In this document: positions 34,880 through 44,465 of the stretch, piece by piece | How positions within the stretch are numbered: the stretch's first letter is position 1 | How the letters are laid out: each line of letters starts with the position of its first letter | Source: UMGS1840 sp964537245 | GTDB lineage: Bacteria; Bacillota; Clostridia; UMGS1840 | Reading direction: 5' to 3' | DNA length: 64,000 bases | Assembly: GCA_964537245.1 (NCBI GenBank) | Contig: CAZHZL010000002.1 | Location: 5,216-69,215, forward strand | Notes under the pieces: generated by a model | Databases searched by the model: none | The model's input: only the letters and a program-made list of their open reading frames with translations | What the model was told of the DNA's origin: nothing | Translations under genes and position numbers: made by a program

Positions 34880-35911
34880 TTACTGTGCAAGCTCTATGAG
34901 CTTATCTATAAGCGCGCTGTATTCATATCCGGAATTTTTCATAAGCATAGGATACATACTGAGTGCAGTAAATCCCGGAATTGTATTAACCTCGTTAAGA
35001 TATATTTCATTTGTATTTTTGTCTATAAAGAAATCTGCTCTTGTAAGTCCCGAAAGTCCAAGCGCCAGGTAAGCTTTTTTAGCATAATCCTTTATTGCAG
35101 TCATCTGCTCTTTTGTTATATTTGCAGGAATATGTATCTGAACTCCGTCTGTACTTAAATATTTTGTTTCATAATCATAAAATTCACTCGTTGATGAAAT
35201 TTCACCTGCGTCAGAAACAAAAACATCTTCATTTCCCAGAATAGCACACTCGATTTCTCTGCAATCTATATATTTTTCAACAAGAACACATTTATCAATA
35301 AGAAGTGCTTTTTCTATCGCGTCTTTCAAATCTTCGTCCTTAAAAACCCCGTAGCAGCCTACCGAGGAGCCTGAATTTGCCGGCTTGACAAAAAGCGGAG
35401 AATGCATTTTTTTAAGAATTTTTTCAGCGTCCGAAGCTTTGTATGCATACGCTGACGGTACTACGGGAATACCTGCGTTTTCAAACACCATTTTTGAAAC
35501 CTTTTTATCCATCGCCATTGCGCTTGATATATAATCAGGACCTACCCTCTTTATACCGGCAAGCTTTAAAAGCGCCTGAATTGTGCCGTCTTCACCGTTT
35601 GCACCGTGAAGAACAGGAAAACACACATCAATTTTTCTTATAATTGTCTCACCGTCTTTTATAATCACTATCCCGCCGTGACTTTTTGAAGGAGAAATAA
35701 ATGCTTCATATTTAACCGAAGATACCCATTCTCCTGTTTTTATTGTCTCGTAATCACATTCACACAAATACCATTTCCCGTCTTTTGTGATACCGATTTT
35801 TGTTATATTATACTTTTCTTTATCAATAGCATTTAAAATATTGTAAACCGATATATTTGAAACATCATGCTCGTTCGATTCACCGCCGAATAAAATAAGT
35901 AATTCTGTCAT
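34880..35911 (-). CDS. ddl: D-alanine-D-alanine ligase
   Basis: ATP-grasp ligase making the D-Ala-D-Ala dipeptide used by MurF. 343 residues. FGGESNEHDVS near the N-terminus, glycine-rich loop PANSGSSVGCYGV, and C-terminal LNEVNTIPGFT with the metal ligands. The residue region after the omega loop (SEFYDYETKY) looks like a D-Ala-D-Ala rather than a D-lactate ligase. ATG start 7 nt downstream of the lipoprotein gene's stop. Confidence 0.95.
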   Translation of the reverse strand: MTELLILFGGESNEHDVSNISVYNILNAIDKEKYNITKIGITKDGKWYLCECDYETIKTGEWVSSVKYEAFISPSKSHGGIVIIKDGETIIRKIDVCFPVLHGANGEDGTIQALLKLAGIKRVGPDYISSAMAMDKKVSKMVFENAGIPVVPSAYAYKASDAEKILKKMHSPLFVKPANSGSSVGCYGVFKDEDLKDAIEKALLIDKCVLVEKYIDCREIECAILGNEDVFVSDAGEISSTSEFYDYETKYLSTDGVQIHIPANITKEQMTAIKDYAKKAYLALGLSGLTRADFFIDKNTNEIYLNEVNTIPGFTALSMYPMLMKNSGYEYSALIDKLIELAQ

Positions 35912-35918
35912 TTTACCA

Positions 35919-37538
35919 TTACTCCCCCAAAATTTTATTATTCAGTATATTAAAGTATATATTGTTTATACAAGCCTCTTTTTCCCCTTCAAACTTGTTG
36001 TTTGTAATAAAAGTATTGTTAAGAAACATTATTGGAATATGAGGCATATTGTCATAGAATTTATCGCAAAGCGTTTTATATACCTGCGATTTTAAATCAA
36101 GCTCTCCGGCTGAAGCAAGCTTCAAAAGCTCTGAATTATAACCCATCTCAACAGGTGAGCCGTATTTACCGTCCACAGTCATAAACGGAGATAAATCTAT
36201 ATCATAGCCGACATTCGTTGTAACAAGACACATATCAAAGCTTCTGTTTTCATAAAGCTGTAAAAAGCTTTCGTAATCTGAAACAAGCTTCGTTCTTAAC
36301 TCGATACCTGCACTTTTAAACTCCTTTACAAGTTCAGATAAAACCGATTCTTTAACAGAAGACGAATACGCAAGTATATCAAAAGAAAGTCTTGATGGCA
36401 AGCTTGTGTTTTCTTCTCTTTTTGAAAGCTCACCTTTAACAATCGCGTCGTTTTCCTGTATCTGCTCCTTAGTATAATCAAGGATTCCGTCATCATCGGT
36501 ATCCTCATAGCCTATTTCTTTTAATATACGCTTCGCTTCGTCAAGGTCTTTTTTTGTAAGATATGACGATGTATCAACCCAGGAAAGCGGATTTACAGGC
36601 ACGACAGCAGCTTCACCGTGTGACATAAATATATCCGATTTTATCTTATCCCTGTCAACAACAAGGCTTAACGCCTTTCTGAAGGATTTAAGATACATAA
36701 TTGCATTATCGTAATTAAGCTCAATAAAAGTATACTCATCAGTAGGATAGTCTGTTTTTGTTGATTGTGTTTTTGTTATTGTTTTTAAACCTTCATCATA
36801 GAAAGAAGCAAAAAAGGCGTCAACTATACCGCTTCCCGACAACGAGCGTGATGTCAGCTTATCAGGAATAATTTCCACATATATATCCTCTATCGTACTG
36901 TCAAATTTACTGAAATAATTTTTGTTTACAGCAAGTATAAGCTCTTTTCCGCTGTTTTCTGTTTTAAGCTTATAAGGTCCCGTCCCGTTAAGCGGAAACT
37001 CTCCTTTTTTAAGGTCATCTTTCTTCACAATCGGAAAAGTAAGCTGATTTTTTATATTCGGTGTAAGAAACGAAAAGGATAGTCTCAATGTATAATCATT
37101 TTCAACCGTTACCTTTGAAATATTTCTTACATTATACTTATAATAATTTTCCTCGCTGTTCATTATAAATTTTATGCTTTCTGCCACATCATACGCCGTA
37201 AGCTCGCTTCCGTCATGAAAATGAACATTTGGCTTTATCTGAAGTGTTGCCCCCATACCGCCGTTTTCCATATATAAATCGGAAGCTAAGCTTTCCACGG
37301 GAGAAAAATCTGCATTAAGATTGTACAGGCTGTCAAAAATAAGTGCATATGCCTGACGGTTATAATCTGATTTTACCAAAAGCGGATTATAGCTCTCTGT
37401 GGAATAAAATCCGATTGTCATTTTAGTGGTAATAACATCTGCCTGAGTCACTGCATTTTCAGTTTTTTTTCCGCAGGAGCTCAGTAAAAGCACACACAAA
37501 GAAGCAAAAAGCAAAAATATTTTTTTATATATTTTCAT
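35919..37538 (-). CDS. Peptide/oligopeptide ABC-type solute-binding lipoprotein (SBP_bac_5)
   Basis: Extracellular lipoprotein with signal peptide and lipobox LLLSSC (cysteine about residue 22 from the start at 37538), then the family 5 binding domain: HFHDGSELTAYDVAESIKF is the characteristic segment, followed by FRKALSLVVDRDKI. About 539 residues. The loop DTDDDGILDY resembles a calcium-binding EF-hand-like loop. Start uncertain: an ATG 7 codons upstream exists but the upper site lacks a ribosome binding site. No permease or ATPase genes accompany it, so it is an orphan receptor or uses components elsewhere. Confidence 0.88.
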   Translation of the reverse strand: MKIYKKIFLLFASLCVLLLSSCGKKTENAVTQADVITTKMTIGFYSTESYNPLLVKSDYNRQAYALIFDSLYNLNADFSPVESLASDLYMENGGMGATLQIKPNVHFHDGSELTAYDVAESIKFIMNSEENYYKYNVRNISKVTVENDYTLRLSFSFLTPNIKNQLTFPIVKKDDLKKGEFPLNGTGPYKLKTENSGKELILAVNKNYFSKFDSTIEDIYVEIIPDKLTSRSLSGSGIVDAFFASFYDEGLKTITKTQSTKTDYPTDEYTFIELNYDNAIMYLKSFRKALSLVVDRDKIKSDIFMSHGEAAVVPVNPLSWVDTSSYLTKKDLDEAKRILKEIGYEDTDDDGILDYTKEQIQENDAIVKGELSKREENTSLPSRLSFDILAYSSSVKESVLSELVKEFKSAGIELRTKLVSDYESFLQLYENRSFDMCLVTTNVGYDIDLSPFMTVDGKYGSPVEMGYNSELLKLASAGELDLKSQVYKTLCDKFYDNMPHIPIMFLNNTFITNNKFEGEKEACINNIYFNILNNKILGE

Positions 37539-37576
37539 TACTTGTTCACTATTCCTCATTAACTGTTACTTTTTTA

Positions 37577-38368
37577 TCAGGAATGAATAATCGCCGCCAT
37601 TCTTCCTGCTCTTTCCTTCTGTCTTCTGTATGAATACAGCTCACTGTCACAGAAGGTGCATTTGTCAATAAATGCAATGTTTTCTTTTTTTACTCCGGCA
37701 ATTTCTGCCTGTTTTGAAACGATACGCCCCAAATCAACAAAATATCTGTCATTCTCAATCTTTCCGAATTCTTCTCCGTAAACAGGGATAAAAACATCGT
37801 AAACACTTTTGTCAACCTCAAAGTGACACATTCCGATACAAGGACCTACGGCAACAATCATATCAGAAGGATTACAGTTTTTTGAATTGATCATTTTTTC
37901 TATCGCTTTTGAAACTATATTGCTCTGCGTACCTCTCCAGCCTGAATGAACTGCGCTTATTACTCTTGTTTTCTTATCTGCTATAATAACGGGAACGCAA
38001 TCTGCGTAAAACACGATAAGACTAAGTCCCTTCTCGTCAGTCAGAAGACCGTCTGCCTCAAAAAAACGCTGTTCTCTGAGGATTCCGCAACCGCCGAAGC
38101 TTTTATCAACACTTAAAACAACATCACTGTGAGTCTGCTTTGAACGGACTGCATTTTCACAGTCTGAATCTATACATAAAAGTGCTCTTTTAAAGTTTTC
38201 AAGCACATTTTCATTGCTGTCACCACAAGAAGTTCCGAAATTAAGCTCTCCTTCATCAAAGCTAACGCCACCCTTTATTGTTGTAAACATATGGCTGAAG
38301 CCTTGCTTTTCAAGCTCATCAAGAACATAATAGCAAACACCGTTTTTTTCTTTTCTTAAAAATTCCAT
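37577..38368 (-). CDS. pgeF: YfiH/PgeF-family protein (purine nucleoside phosphorylase / peptidoglycan editing)
   Basis: 263 residues of the multicopper-polyphenol-oxidoreductase-like fold, cytoplasmic. Metal and catalytic signatures: RSKQTHSDVV, DGLLTDEKGLSLIVFYADCVPV, AVHSGWRGTQSNIV and GPCIGMCHFEV. Family members act as purine nucleoside phosphorylases or edit UDP-MurNAc. In Bacillus the homologue (ylmD) precedes ylmE-sepF; here it has moved into the ribF neighbourhood. Its ATG overlaps the ribF stop by one base. Confidence 0.92.
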   Translation of the reverse strand: MEFLRKEKNGVCYYVLDELEKQGFSHMFTTIKGGVSFDEGELNFGTSCGDSNENVLENFKRALLCIDSDCENAVRSKQTHSDVVLSVDKSFGGCGILREQRFFEADGLLTDEKGLSLIVFYADCVPVIIADKKTRVISAVHSGWRGTQSNIVSKAIEKMINSKNCNPSDMIVAVGPCIGMCHFEVDKSVYDVFIPVYGEEFGKIENDRYFVDLGRIVSKQAEIAGVKKENIAFIDKCTFCDSELYSYRRQKERAGRMAAIIHS

Positions 38369-39291
38369 TACATATCCTTTCGATATTTTATATCATGTGT
38401 AATCTGTTTTTTCAGTGCGTCAAAGCTTTTAAACTTTTTCTCACTGCGCATATATTTAATAAATATGATTTTAATTTTCTTTCTATATATATTTTTGTCA
38501 AAATCAAGTATAAATGTTTCGCAAAGAGGCTCTTTTTTTGGATTTATCGGAGCAATTCCGATATTTGTAACACCTTTGTAGCTTTTATTGTTTATAATAA
38601 CCTCTGTTGCATATACTCCGTTTTTCAGGCTTACGGTTTCTTTCGGTATAGTAATATTTGCAGTGGGTATTCCCATAACGGACGAGCCGATGTGATATCC
38701 CTTTTTTACAATTCCCGAAAAAGAAAAAGGCTTGTACATAAGCTTATTTGCATATCCGATTTTCCCATCTGAAATAAGTGAACGGATATATGTAGAAGAA
38801 ACAATTTCACCGTTTCTTTTATAATAAGGAATTATAACCGTCTCAAAACCGTATTTTTCACCAAGCTTACTTAAGGTCTGCGCGTTGCCCGATTTATTTT
38901 TCCCGAAATAAAAATTCTCTCCCACTACAACATATTTTGCACACAGAAGCTCAGATATATATTTTTTCACAAACTCCTCACAGGACAGATTTTTTATTTC
39001 ATCAATAAATTTCAAATAACAAAGAAAATCAATTTCAAAATCTCTCAGATTTTTTTCCAACCCTCTTTTTTCATATATAAGACAGCTGTTTCTCTTTGTA
39101 TTTATATCAAAGCTCATTACAACGCTTTTGAGCGTACCTTTACTTTTTTTCTTTATTTCATTTACCTTATTTATAAGCTTTAAATGCCCTTTATGAAGTC
39201 CGTCAAAATTTCCTATTGTCACAACTGTATTTATAAAGGGATTTTCAGATTTTATATTTTCTGCACCGTAAATTTTCATTATATCACTCAC
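38368..39291 (-). CDS. ribF: Bifunctional riboflavin kinase / FAD synthetase RibF
   Basis: Makes FMN and then FAD from riboflavin. N-terminal nucleotidyltransferase domain with TIGNFDGLHKGH and STYIRSLI, C-terminal flavokinase domain with GIPTANI and GVYATEV. 307 residues from a GTG whose GTGA overlaps the truB stop; an ATG four codons in (39279, N-terminus MKIYGAENI) is equally plausible. Follows truB, the common truB-ribF order. Confidence 0.94.
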   Translation of the reverse strand: MSDIMKIYGAENIKSENPFINTVVTIGNFDGLHKGHLKLINKVNEIKKKSKGTLKSVVMSFDINTKRNSCLIYEKRGLEKNLRDFEIDFLCYLKFIDEIKNLSCEEFVKKYISELLCAKYVVVGENFYFGKNKSGNAQTLSKLGEKYGFETVIIPYYKRNGEIVSSTYIRSLISDGKIGYANKLMYKPFSFSGIVKKGYHIGSSVMGIPTANITIPKETVSLKNGVYATEVIINNKSYKGVTNIGIAPINPKKEPLCETFILDFDKNIYRKKIKIIFIKYMRSEKKFKSFDALKKQITHDIKYRKDM

Positions 39292-40181
39292 TGAACATAA
39301 AATGTAGTTTTTAATTTTAAAATATTGTCAGGACAAACCTCCATAAGCGCAAAAAATTCGTCCTTTATATTATATACTCTTATAATATCACCTTCGTTAT
39401 ATACATTTTTTACGCTGCTTCTGGAAAAATCAAACGGTATTCCGTTTTTTATGAATTTTTCCTCATGTTCATTCATAACAAGCTTCGGATAATTGTAAAA
39501 AGCCTTGTCGACAGGTCGAAGAAGCGTATACGGGTCAGTGATATTTTCAATCTCCTCTATATCATAAACCTTATCATTTTCAAAAGAAAAATTTCCTGTT
39601 GAAACTCTTTTCAGAGATGTCATAACTGCACCGTAGCCGAGCTTTTTTCCGAAATCGTCAATAAGGCTGCGTATGTATGTCCCCTTCGAGCAATGAACAT
39701 AAAACGACACCTTATCTTCAGATATATCAAGAATTTTCATTTCAGAAATATTTATTTTTACAGGCTTTCTTTCCACAGTTTCGCCTTTTCTTGCAAGCTC
39801 GTAAAGCTTTTTCCCGTTTATTTTTTTTGCGCTGTACATCGGCGGTATCTGCTCACTTTCACCCGTAAAAGACATAAGCGCTTCGGTTATTTCTTCCTTT
39901 GAAAAGGATTTTTCTTTAAGATAAGAAAGCTCTCCTGTATTATCAAGAGTATCAGATATAATACCAAGTTGTGCCTCTGCAACATAGGCCTTATCGTCAG
40001 AACTTATATAATCAGCCGCTTTCGTGGCTTTTCCTATCAATATAACCATAAGCCCTGTTGCAAGAGGATCAAGCGTTCCTGTATGACCAACCTTTTTAGT
40101 TTTGAAAATTTTTCTCATTTTCATAACTACATCATGTGAAGTAGGCCCCTGAGGCTTATTCACAAGTAAGTAACCATTCAT
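39288..40181 (-). CDS. truB: tRNA pseudouridine-55 synthase TruB
   Basis: Forms pseudouridine-55 in the tRNA T-loop. 297 residues. KPQGPTSHDVV at the N-terminus, catalytic Asp in VGHTGTLDPLATG (near 39), YSAKKINGKKLYELAR and CSKGTYIRSLI. Overlaps nrnA by 26 nt upstream and ribF by 4 nt downstream. Confidence 0.96.
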   Translation of the reverse strand: MNGYLLVNKPQGPTSHDVVMKMRKIFKTKKVGHTGTLDPLATGLMVILIGKATKAADYISSDDKAYVAEAQLGIISDTLDNTGELSYLKEKSFSKEEITEALMSFTGESEQIPPMYSAKKINGKKLYELARKGETVERKPVKINISEMKILDISEDKVSFYVHCSKGTYIRSLIDDFGKKLGYGAVMTSLKRVSTGNFSFENDKVYDIEEIENITDPYTLLRPVDKAFYNYPKLVMNEHEEKFIKNGIPFDFSRSSVKNVYNEGDIIRVYNIKDEFFALMEVCPDNILKLKTTFYVQ

Positions 40182-41100
40182 TTATTTTTTTCCTTATTTC
40201 TTCATATTTTAAATCTGTGCTGAAGCCTGCCGCTCTGATATGACCGCCGCCGCCAAACAAAGACGCGATTTTAACTGCGCTTACGGGAGCGTCTGTTCTT
40301 ATACTTCCTTTAATAAGACCTTTCTCCCTTTCTGTAAGGGTTATCCCGCATTTTAAGCCTTCAATATTTTTAAGCACATTTGAAAGACCGTCTGTATCTG
40401 TAACAGAAACATTATTCTTAGTATAATAATCATTATCTATATAGCAAACAGCAGCAATGTTTTCCAGTATAACCACATTGTCAATAACATATGCATAAAG
40501 CTTGTTATAGCTGACGCTTTTTTTAAGCATTGACTTTGTAACTATATCTGTTCTGTCAAATTCATAGTCATAAAGCTTTGCAATTATTTCAAGAGTTCTT
40601 TTTCGTGTGCTTTCAAATATAAAGCCACCTGTATCTGTCAAAATTGCAAGGTATATTGCAGCCGCAATTTTTTCATCAACATAAACTCCTGTTTTTTCAA
40701 AAAGCTCGTATATTATCTCGCCTGCTGCGGGAGCATAGCCGTCTACAATATTAACATCCGCATCCTTTGGATTTGTAATATGGTGGTCAATCATACAGCT
40801 TTTTTTCGGAGCAGGAAATTTCACATCTGCTCTCGTTTTTTCTGCACAATCAACATATATAACAAGCTCATATACATGGTCTGTCTCTGCTTTCACTTCA
40901 TAATATTCGCTAACACAGTCAAATTTACACGGAACTTCTTCCGAAACAAAAAGGTCAGCCTTTTTACCGATTTTTTCAAGATACATTTTAAGCGCCGCAC
41001 ATGAGCCCAACGCGTCGCCGTCAGGCGACACATGAGGCACAATAAGTATATCCGACACGGTATCAAGAAGCTGTCGGAATTTTAACATTTCTTTTTCCAT
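40156..41100 (-). CDS. nrnA: DHH/DHHA1-family phosphoesterase (NrnA-like oligoribonuclease / pAp phosphatase)
   Basis: 314 residues from the ATG at 41100, chosen because GGTGG lies 5 nt upstream. N-terminal DHH domain: PHVSPDGDALGS (metal ligands) and SCMIDHHITN; C-terminal DHHA1 substrate domain ending GGGGHIRAAGFS. NrnA degrades nanoRNA and dephosphorylates pAp. It stands between rbfA and truB, the regular position in Bacillota (nusA-infB-rbfA-nrnA-truB). Confidence 0.94.
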   Translation of the reverse strand: MEKEMLKFRQLLDTVSDILIVPHVSPDGDALGSCAALKMYLEKIGKKADLFVSEEVPCKFDCVSEYYEVKAETDHVYELVIYVDCAEKTRADVKFPAPKKSCMIDHHITNPKDADVNIVDGYAPAAGEIIYELFEKTGVYVDEKIAAAIYLAILTDTGGFIFESTRKRTLEIIAKLYDYEFDRTDIVTKSMLKKSVSYNKLYAYVIDNVVILENIAAVCYIDNDYYTKNNVSVTDTDGLSNVLKNIEGLKCGITLTEREKGLIKGSIRTDAPVSAVKIASLFGGGGHIRAAGFSTDLKYEEIRKKINEWLLTCE

Positions 41101-41113
41101 AGTAACCACCGCT

Positions 41114-41455
41114 TTACTTAAGATTATTCATGATGTTGAGTATTCTGTCGCCTTCTTCCAAAGAATTATCTATAACGAAGTTAAACTGCGGAGTTATACG
41201 GAGAGAAAGTCTTAATGATATTTCTTTTCTGATATATCCCTTTGCACTTTCAAGTCCCTTAAGTACTTCCTTTTTTGCAGCTTCATCGCCTAAAACACTC
41301 ACATAAACCTTACAGAATTTCAAATCCTTTGTAACGGTAGTTTTAAGAACGCTTACCATCCCGTTTTTCACACGCGGATCTTTTATTTCTCTTATAACAG
41401 CAGTCAGCTCTCTTTTCACTTCTTCGTTAATTCTTTCTTCACGAAATCCGCCCAT
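41114..41455 (-). CDS. rbfA: Ribosome-binding factor A
   Basis: Small KH-fold protein (113 residues) that binds the immature 30S subunit near helix 1 of 16S rRNA. Family marks: N-terminal ERINEEVKRELTAVI, IKDPRV and C-terminal LRITPQFNFVIDNSLEEGDRI. Located 24 nt after infB. Confidence 0.95.
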   Translation of the reverse strand: MGGFREERINEEVKRELTAVIREIKDPRVKNGMVSVLKTTVTKDLKFCKVYVSVLGDEAAKKEVLKGLESAKGYIRKEISLRLSLRITPQFNFVIDNSLEEGDRILNIMNNLK

Positions 41456-41479
41456 AACCGTTCTCCTTTTTTATTATTC

Positions 41480-43849
41480 TTACTGTTTAACTTCTTCCAT
41501 TATAAAGCTTTCGATAACATCGCCGTCTTTTACATCGTTAAATTTATCAAAGCCACATCCACATTCAAAGCCGCTTGCAACTTCCTTAGCGTCATCCTTG
41601 AAACGCTTCAATGAAGAAAGAACGCCTTCGTATACGATTACACCGTCACGCACGATTCTCACCTGTGAGTTACGGACAATCTTACCGTCTAACACATAAA
41701 CACCGGCAATTGTACCAACACCGCTTACCTTAAATGTGTTTCTTACTTCACCATGACCGAGAACAACCTCCTGGAACTTAGGAGCAAGCATACCCTTCAT
41801 AGCAGCTTCCATTTCTTCGATTGCATGATAGATTACTCTGTAAAGTCTGATATCAACATCGTTTGATTTTGCAGACTCTGTTGTTTTTGCGTCAGGTCTT
41901 ACATTGAAGCCTACAATAATAGCATTTGAAGCTGAAGCAAGCATAATATCTGTTTCAGTAACAGTACCAACGCCTGAGTGGATAACCTTAACTCTTACTT
42001 CTTCATTTGAAAGCTTTTCAAGTGATTCTGTAACAGCCTCAACACTACCCTGAACATCGGCTTTTACTATGATATTAAGCTCTTTAACCTCACCCTCTGC
42101 AATCTGTGAGAACAGATTATCAAGAGTAATTGTTTTTCTCTTATTGAATATTTCTTCTTTTTCGTTAAATTTACGCTGTTCAACAACCTGTCTTGCTTTC
42201 TTTTCGTCTGAAACAACCTTAAATTTATCTCCTGCTGTCGGAACTTCGCTTAAACCGAGAATTTCAACAGGAGTTGAAGGACCTGCTGTTTTAAGTGTTT
42301 TACCTTTATAGTCGGTCATAGCTCTTATCTTACCTTCACTTGTTCCTGCTACAACGATATCGCCTGACTGCAAAGTACCATTCTGAACAAGAACTGTTGC
42401 AACAGGACCTCTTGCTTTATCAAGCTTAGCTTCGATAACAATACCGCTTGCAGCTTTGTTTGGATTAGCCTTAAGGTCGCGGAGTTCAGCTAAAAGAAGT
42501 ACATTTTCTAAAAGCGTATCAATATTCATTCTCTGCTTTGCAGATACAGGAACACAGATTACATCGCCGCCCCATTCTTCAGGCACAAGACCATGCTCTG
42601 TAAGCTCCTGCTTGATTTTATCAGGATTTGCACTTTCCTTATCCATCTTATTAATAGCAACAACGATAGATACATCTGCCGCTTTTGCATGGTTGATAGC
42701 TTCTATTGTCTGCGGCATAATACCGTCATCGGCAGCAACAACAAGGATTGCAACATCAGTTGCCTGTGCACCTCTTGCACGCATAGCTGTAAACGCTTCG
42801 TGTCCCGGTGTATCCAGAAATGTGATATCCTGATCGCCTACTTTTACTTTGTAAGCACCTATATGCTGTGTGATACCGCCTGCTTCGGTAGAAGTAACAT
42901 CTGAATTACGGATAGCGTCAAGAAGCGATGTTTTACCGTGGTCAACATGACCCATAACAACTACTACCGGCGGTCTTGTAACGAGGTCTTCTGCTCTGTC
43001 CTCTTCTTCGTGGAACAATTCCTCTTCCAAAGTTACGGTAATAATTTTTTCAACCTGTGCGCCAAATTCTTCAGCAACAAGATATGCAGTATCGTAATCT
43101 ATTGTCTGAGATACAGAAGCCATAACGCCGTAGCCCATAAGCTTTTTGATTACTTCAGCACCTGTTTTCTTAAGTCTTTCAGCAAGCTCGCCAACCGAAA
43201 TCTCATCAGGAATTTTAACCTTAAGAATTTCAGGTTTAATAACCATTTTCTTTTTCTTATCCTTCTCCTGCTGCTTTGAAAGCTTCGGATTTGCACGGTC
43301 AAACTTCTGACTTTTCGGTCCTTTTTTAATTTTCTGCTTTTTATTTTCTGTGCCGTAGATATCAGTACCAACCATGATTTCTTCAATCTTTGTATCATCA
43401 AGATGAGTTTCGTCGATTGTATTCTGACGGGTATCTACATAGCGTACCTTCTTACCGATTGGCTCGCTGATAACATCCTCAAGCTCTTTATCAAGCTTAT
43501 CTGCTTTTTCTGCTTTTTCAGATTTAGCTTCCTTAACAGGTTTTTTATCAGCTTCCTTCTTTGAAGGCTCTTTTTCCTTTTTATTTTCCTTTGTATTAGC
43601 TTTTTCTTCTGCTTTCGGTTCTTCAAACTTAGCTTCTGATTTTTTTTCAACCGCATACATAGAAAAATCTTCTACTGCATTTTTAATAAGTATAACATCA
43701 AGGATTTTATTATAATCATTTTCCTCAACTGAACTGCTTGAGCCTTTAAGCTCAATACCTACTTCCTTTGCATATTCAACAATAACCTTTGCCTGTAAAT
43801 CAAAGTCCTTTGCAATATCGCTTATCTTTCTTTTAAATACTTTTGCCAT
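41480..43849 (-). CDS. infB: Translation initiation factor IF-2
   Basis: GTPase that brings initiator tRNA to the 30S subunit. 789 residues: IF2_N helix domain, a long Lys/Glu-rich linker (about 65-150), second IF2_N (EISVGELAERLKKTGAEVIKKLMG), then the G domain with GHVDHGKT, DTPGHEAF and NKMDKE, and beta-barrel C-terminal domains. The low-complexity linker explains several spurious frames on the other strand. Confidence 0.97.
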   Translation of the reverse strand: MAKVFKRKISDIAKDFDLQAKVIVEYAKEVGIELKGSSSSVEENDYNKILDVILIKNAVEDFSMYAVEKKSEAKFEEPKAEEKANTKENKKEKEPSKKEADKKPVKEAKSEKAEKADKLDKELEDVISEPIGKKVRYVDTRQNTIDETHLDDTKIEEIMVGTDIYGTENKKQKIKKGPKSQKFDRANPKLSKQQEKDKKKKMVIKPEILKVKIPDEISVGELAERLKKTGAEVIKKLMGYGVMASVSQTIDYDTAYLVAEEFGAQVEKIITVTLEEELFHEEEDRAEDLVTRPPVVVVMGHVDHGKTSLLDAIRNSDVTSTEAGGITQHIGAYKVKVGDQDITFLDTPGHEAFTAMRARGAQATDVAILVVAADDGIMPQTIEAINHAKAADVSIVVAINKMDKESANPDKIKQELTEHGLVPEEWGGDVICVPVSAKQRMNIDTLLENVLLLAELRDLKANPNKAASGIVIEAKLDKARGPVATVLVQNGTLQSGDIVVAGTSEGKIRAMTDYKGKTLKTAGPSTPVEILGLSEVPTAGDKFKVVSDEKKARQVVEQRKFNEKEEIFNKRKTITLDNLFSQIAEGEVKELNIIVKADVQGSVEAVTESLEKLSNEEVRVKVIHSGVGTVTETDIMLASASNAIIVGFNVRPDAKTTESAKSNDVDIRLYRVIYHAIEEMEAAMKGMLAPKFQEVVLGHGEVRNTFKVSGVGTIAGVYVLDGKIVRNSQVRIVRDGVIVYEGVLSSLKRFKDDAKEVASGFECGCGFDKFNDVKDGDVIESFIMEEVKQ

Positions 43850-43854
43850 ATAAT

Positions 43855-44172
43855 TTATTCACCTCTATAAATTCCTTTTTTAAAATTGCTGTCGTTAACA
43901 GATAACACAGCTGTCGGCTTAGTGCCTATGATTTTCCCCAATTCCTCTTTGGTCATATCCGAAATCAAAACATCGACACCGCCGCCTGCAAACATAATTT
44001 CCTTTTTTGTTTTTTCCGATATATCTGAGGATGTAATTATAAGTTTTGATTTTTTCTTTTTTAAGTCCTTTATGCAGCCCTCCGCCCCATATGACAGAGC
44101 GCCTGCTCTTCTTGACAGCCCTATGAGACGCTGAGCCTTCACATCATCCTTAAGCATTATCTTTATTTCCAT
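43855..44172 (-). CDS. L7Ae-family RNA-binding protein (YlxQ-like)
   Basis: 105-residue protein of the L7Ae/L30e/S12e/Gadd45 fold: GLSRRAGALSYGAEGCIKDLKKKKSKLIITSSDIS is the typical N-terminal half. Members bind kink-turn RNA; YlxQ sits between ylxR and infB in Bacillota. ATG at 44172 is supported by AGAGGTGAG 7 nt upstream. Overlaps ylxR by 23 nt. Confidence 0.9.
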   Translation of the reverse strand: MEIKIMLKDDVKAQRLIGLSRRAGALSYGAEGCIKDLKKKKSKLIITSSDISEKTKKEIMFAGGGVDVLISDMTKEELGKIIGTKPTAVLSVNDSNFKKGIYRGE

Positions 44173-44431
44173 TTATAAGCTCACCTCTCAGCTTCTCATG
44201 TTCTTTTTGAGATACATTTTTCCGAAACGCTCTTGAAAGAACACCTTTTTTTATAAGTATATCAAAACATTTTTCGCTGTTGCATATATATGCGCCTCTT
44301 CCGAAAAGCTTCTTTTTTTCATTTGTGACAACTTCATTTTCTCCCGTCATCACCAGTCTTATAAGCTCACTTTGAGGCTTTCTCTCATTACAGCATATGC
44401 ATTTTCTTTTTGGTATGTGTTTTGTTTCCAA
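44150..44431 (-). CDS. YlxR-family (DUF448) protein
   Basis: 93-residue RNA/DNA-binding protein with the two-cysteine motif CICCNERKPQSELIRLV and the GRGAYIC loop. The B. subtilis homologue has been described as a nucleoid-associated regulator. TTG at 44431 is the preferred start (AAAGGA about 9 nt upstream, N-terminus METKHIPKRKC). Lies between nusA and ylxQ, the canonical position. Confidence 0.9.
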   Translation of the reverse strand: METKHIPKRKCICCNERKPQSELIRLVMTGENEVVTNEKKKLFGRGAYICNSEKCFDILIKKGVLSRAFRKNVSQKEHEKLRGELINGNKDNA

Positions 44432-44465
44432 AATAAATAATCCTTTCAAAAGTGTTTTTCTCTTA

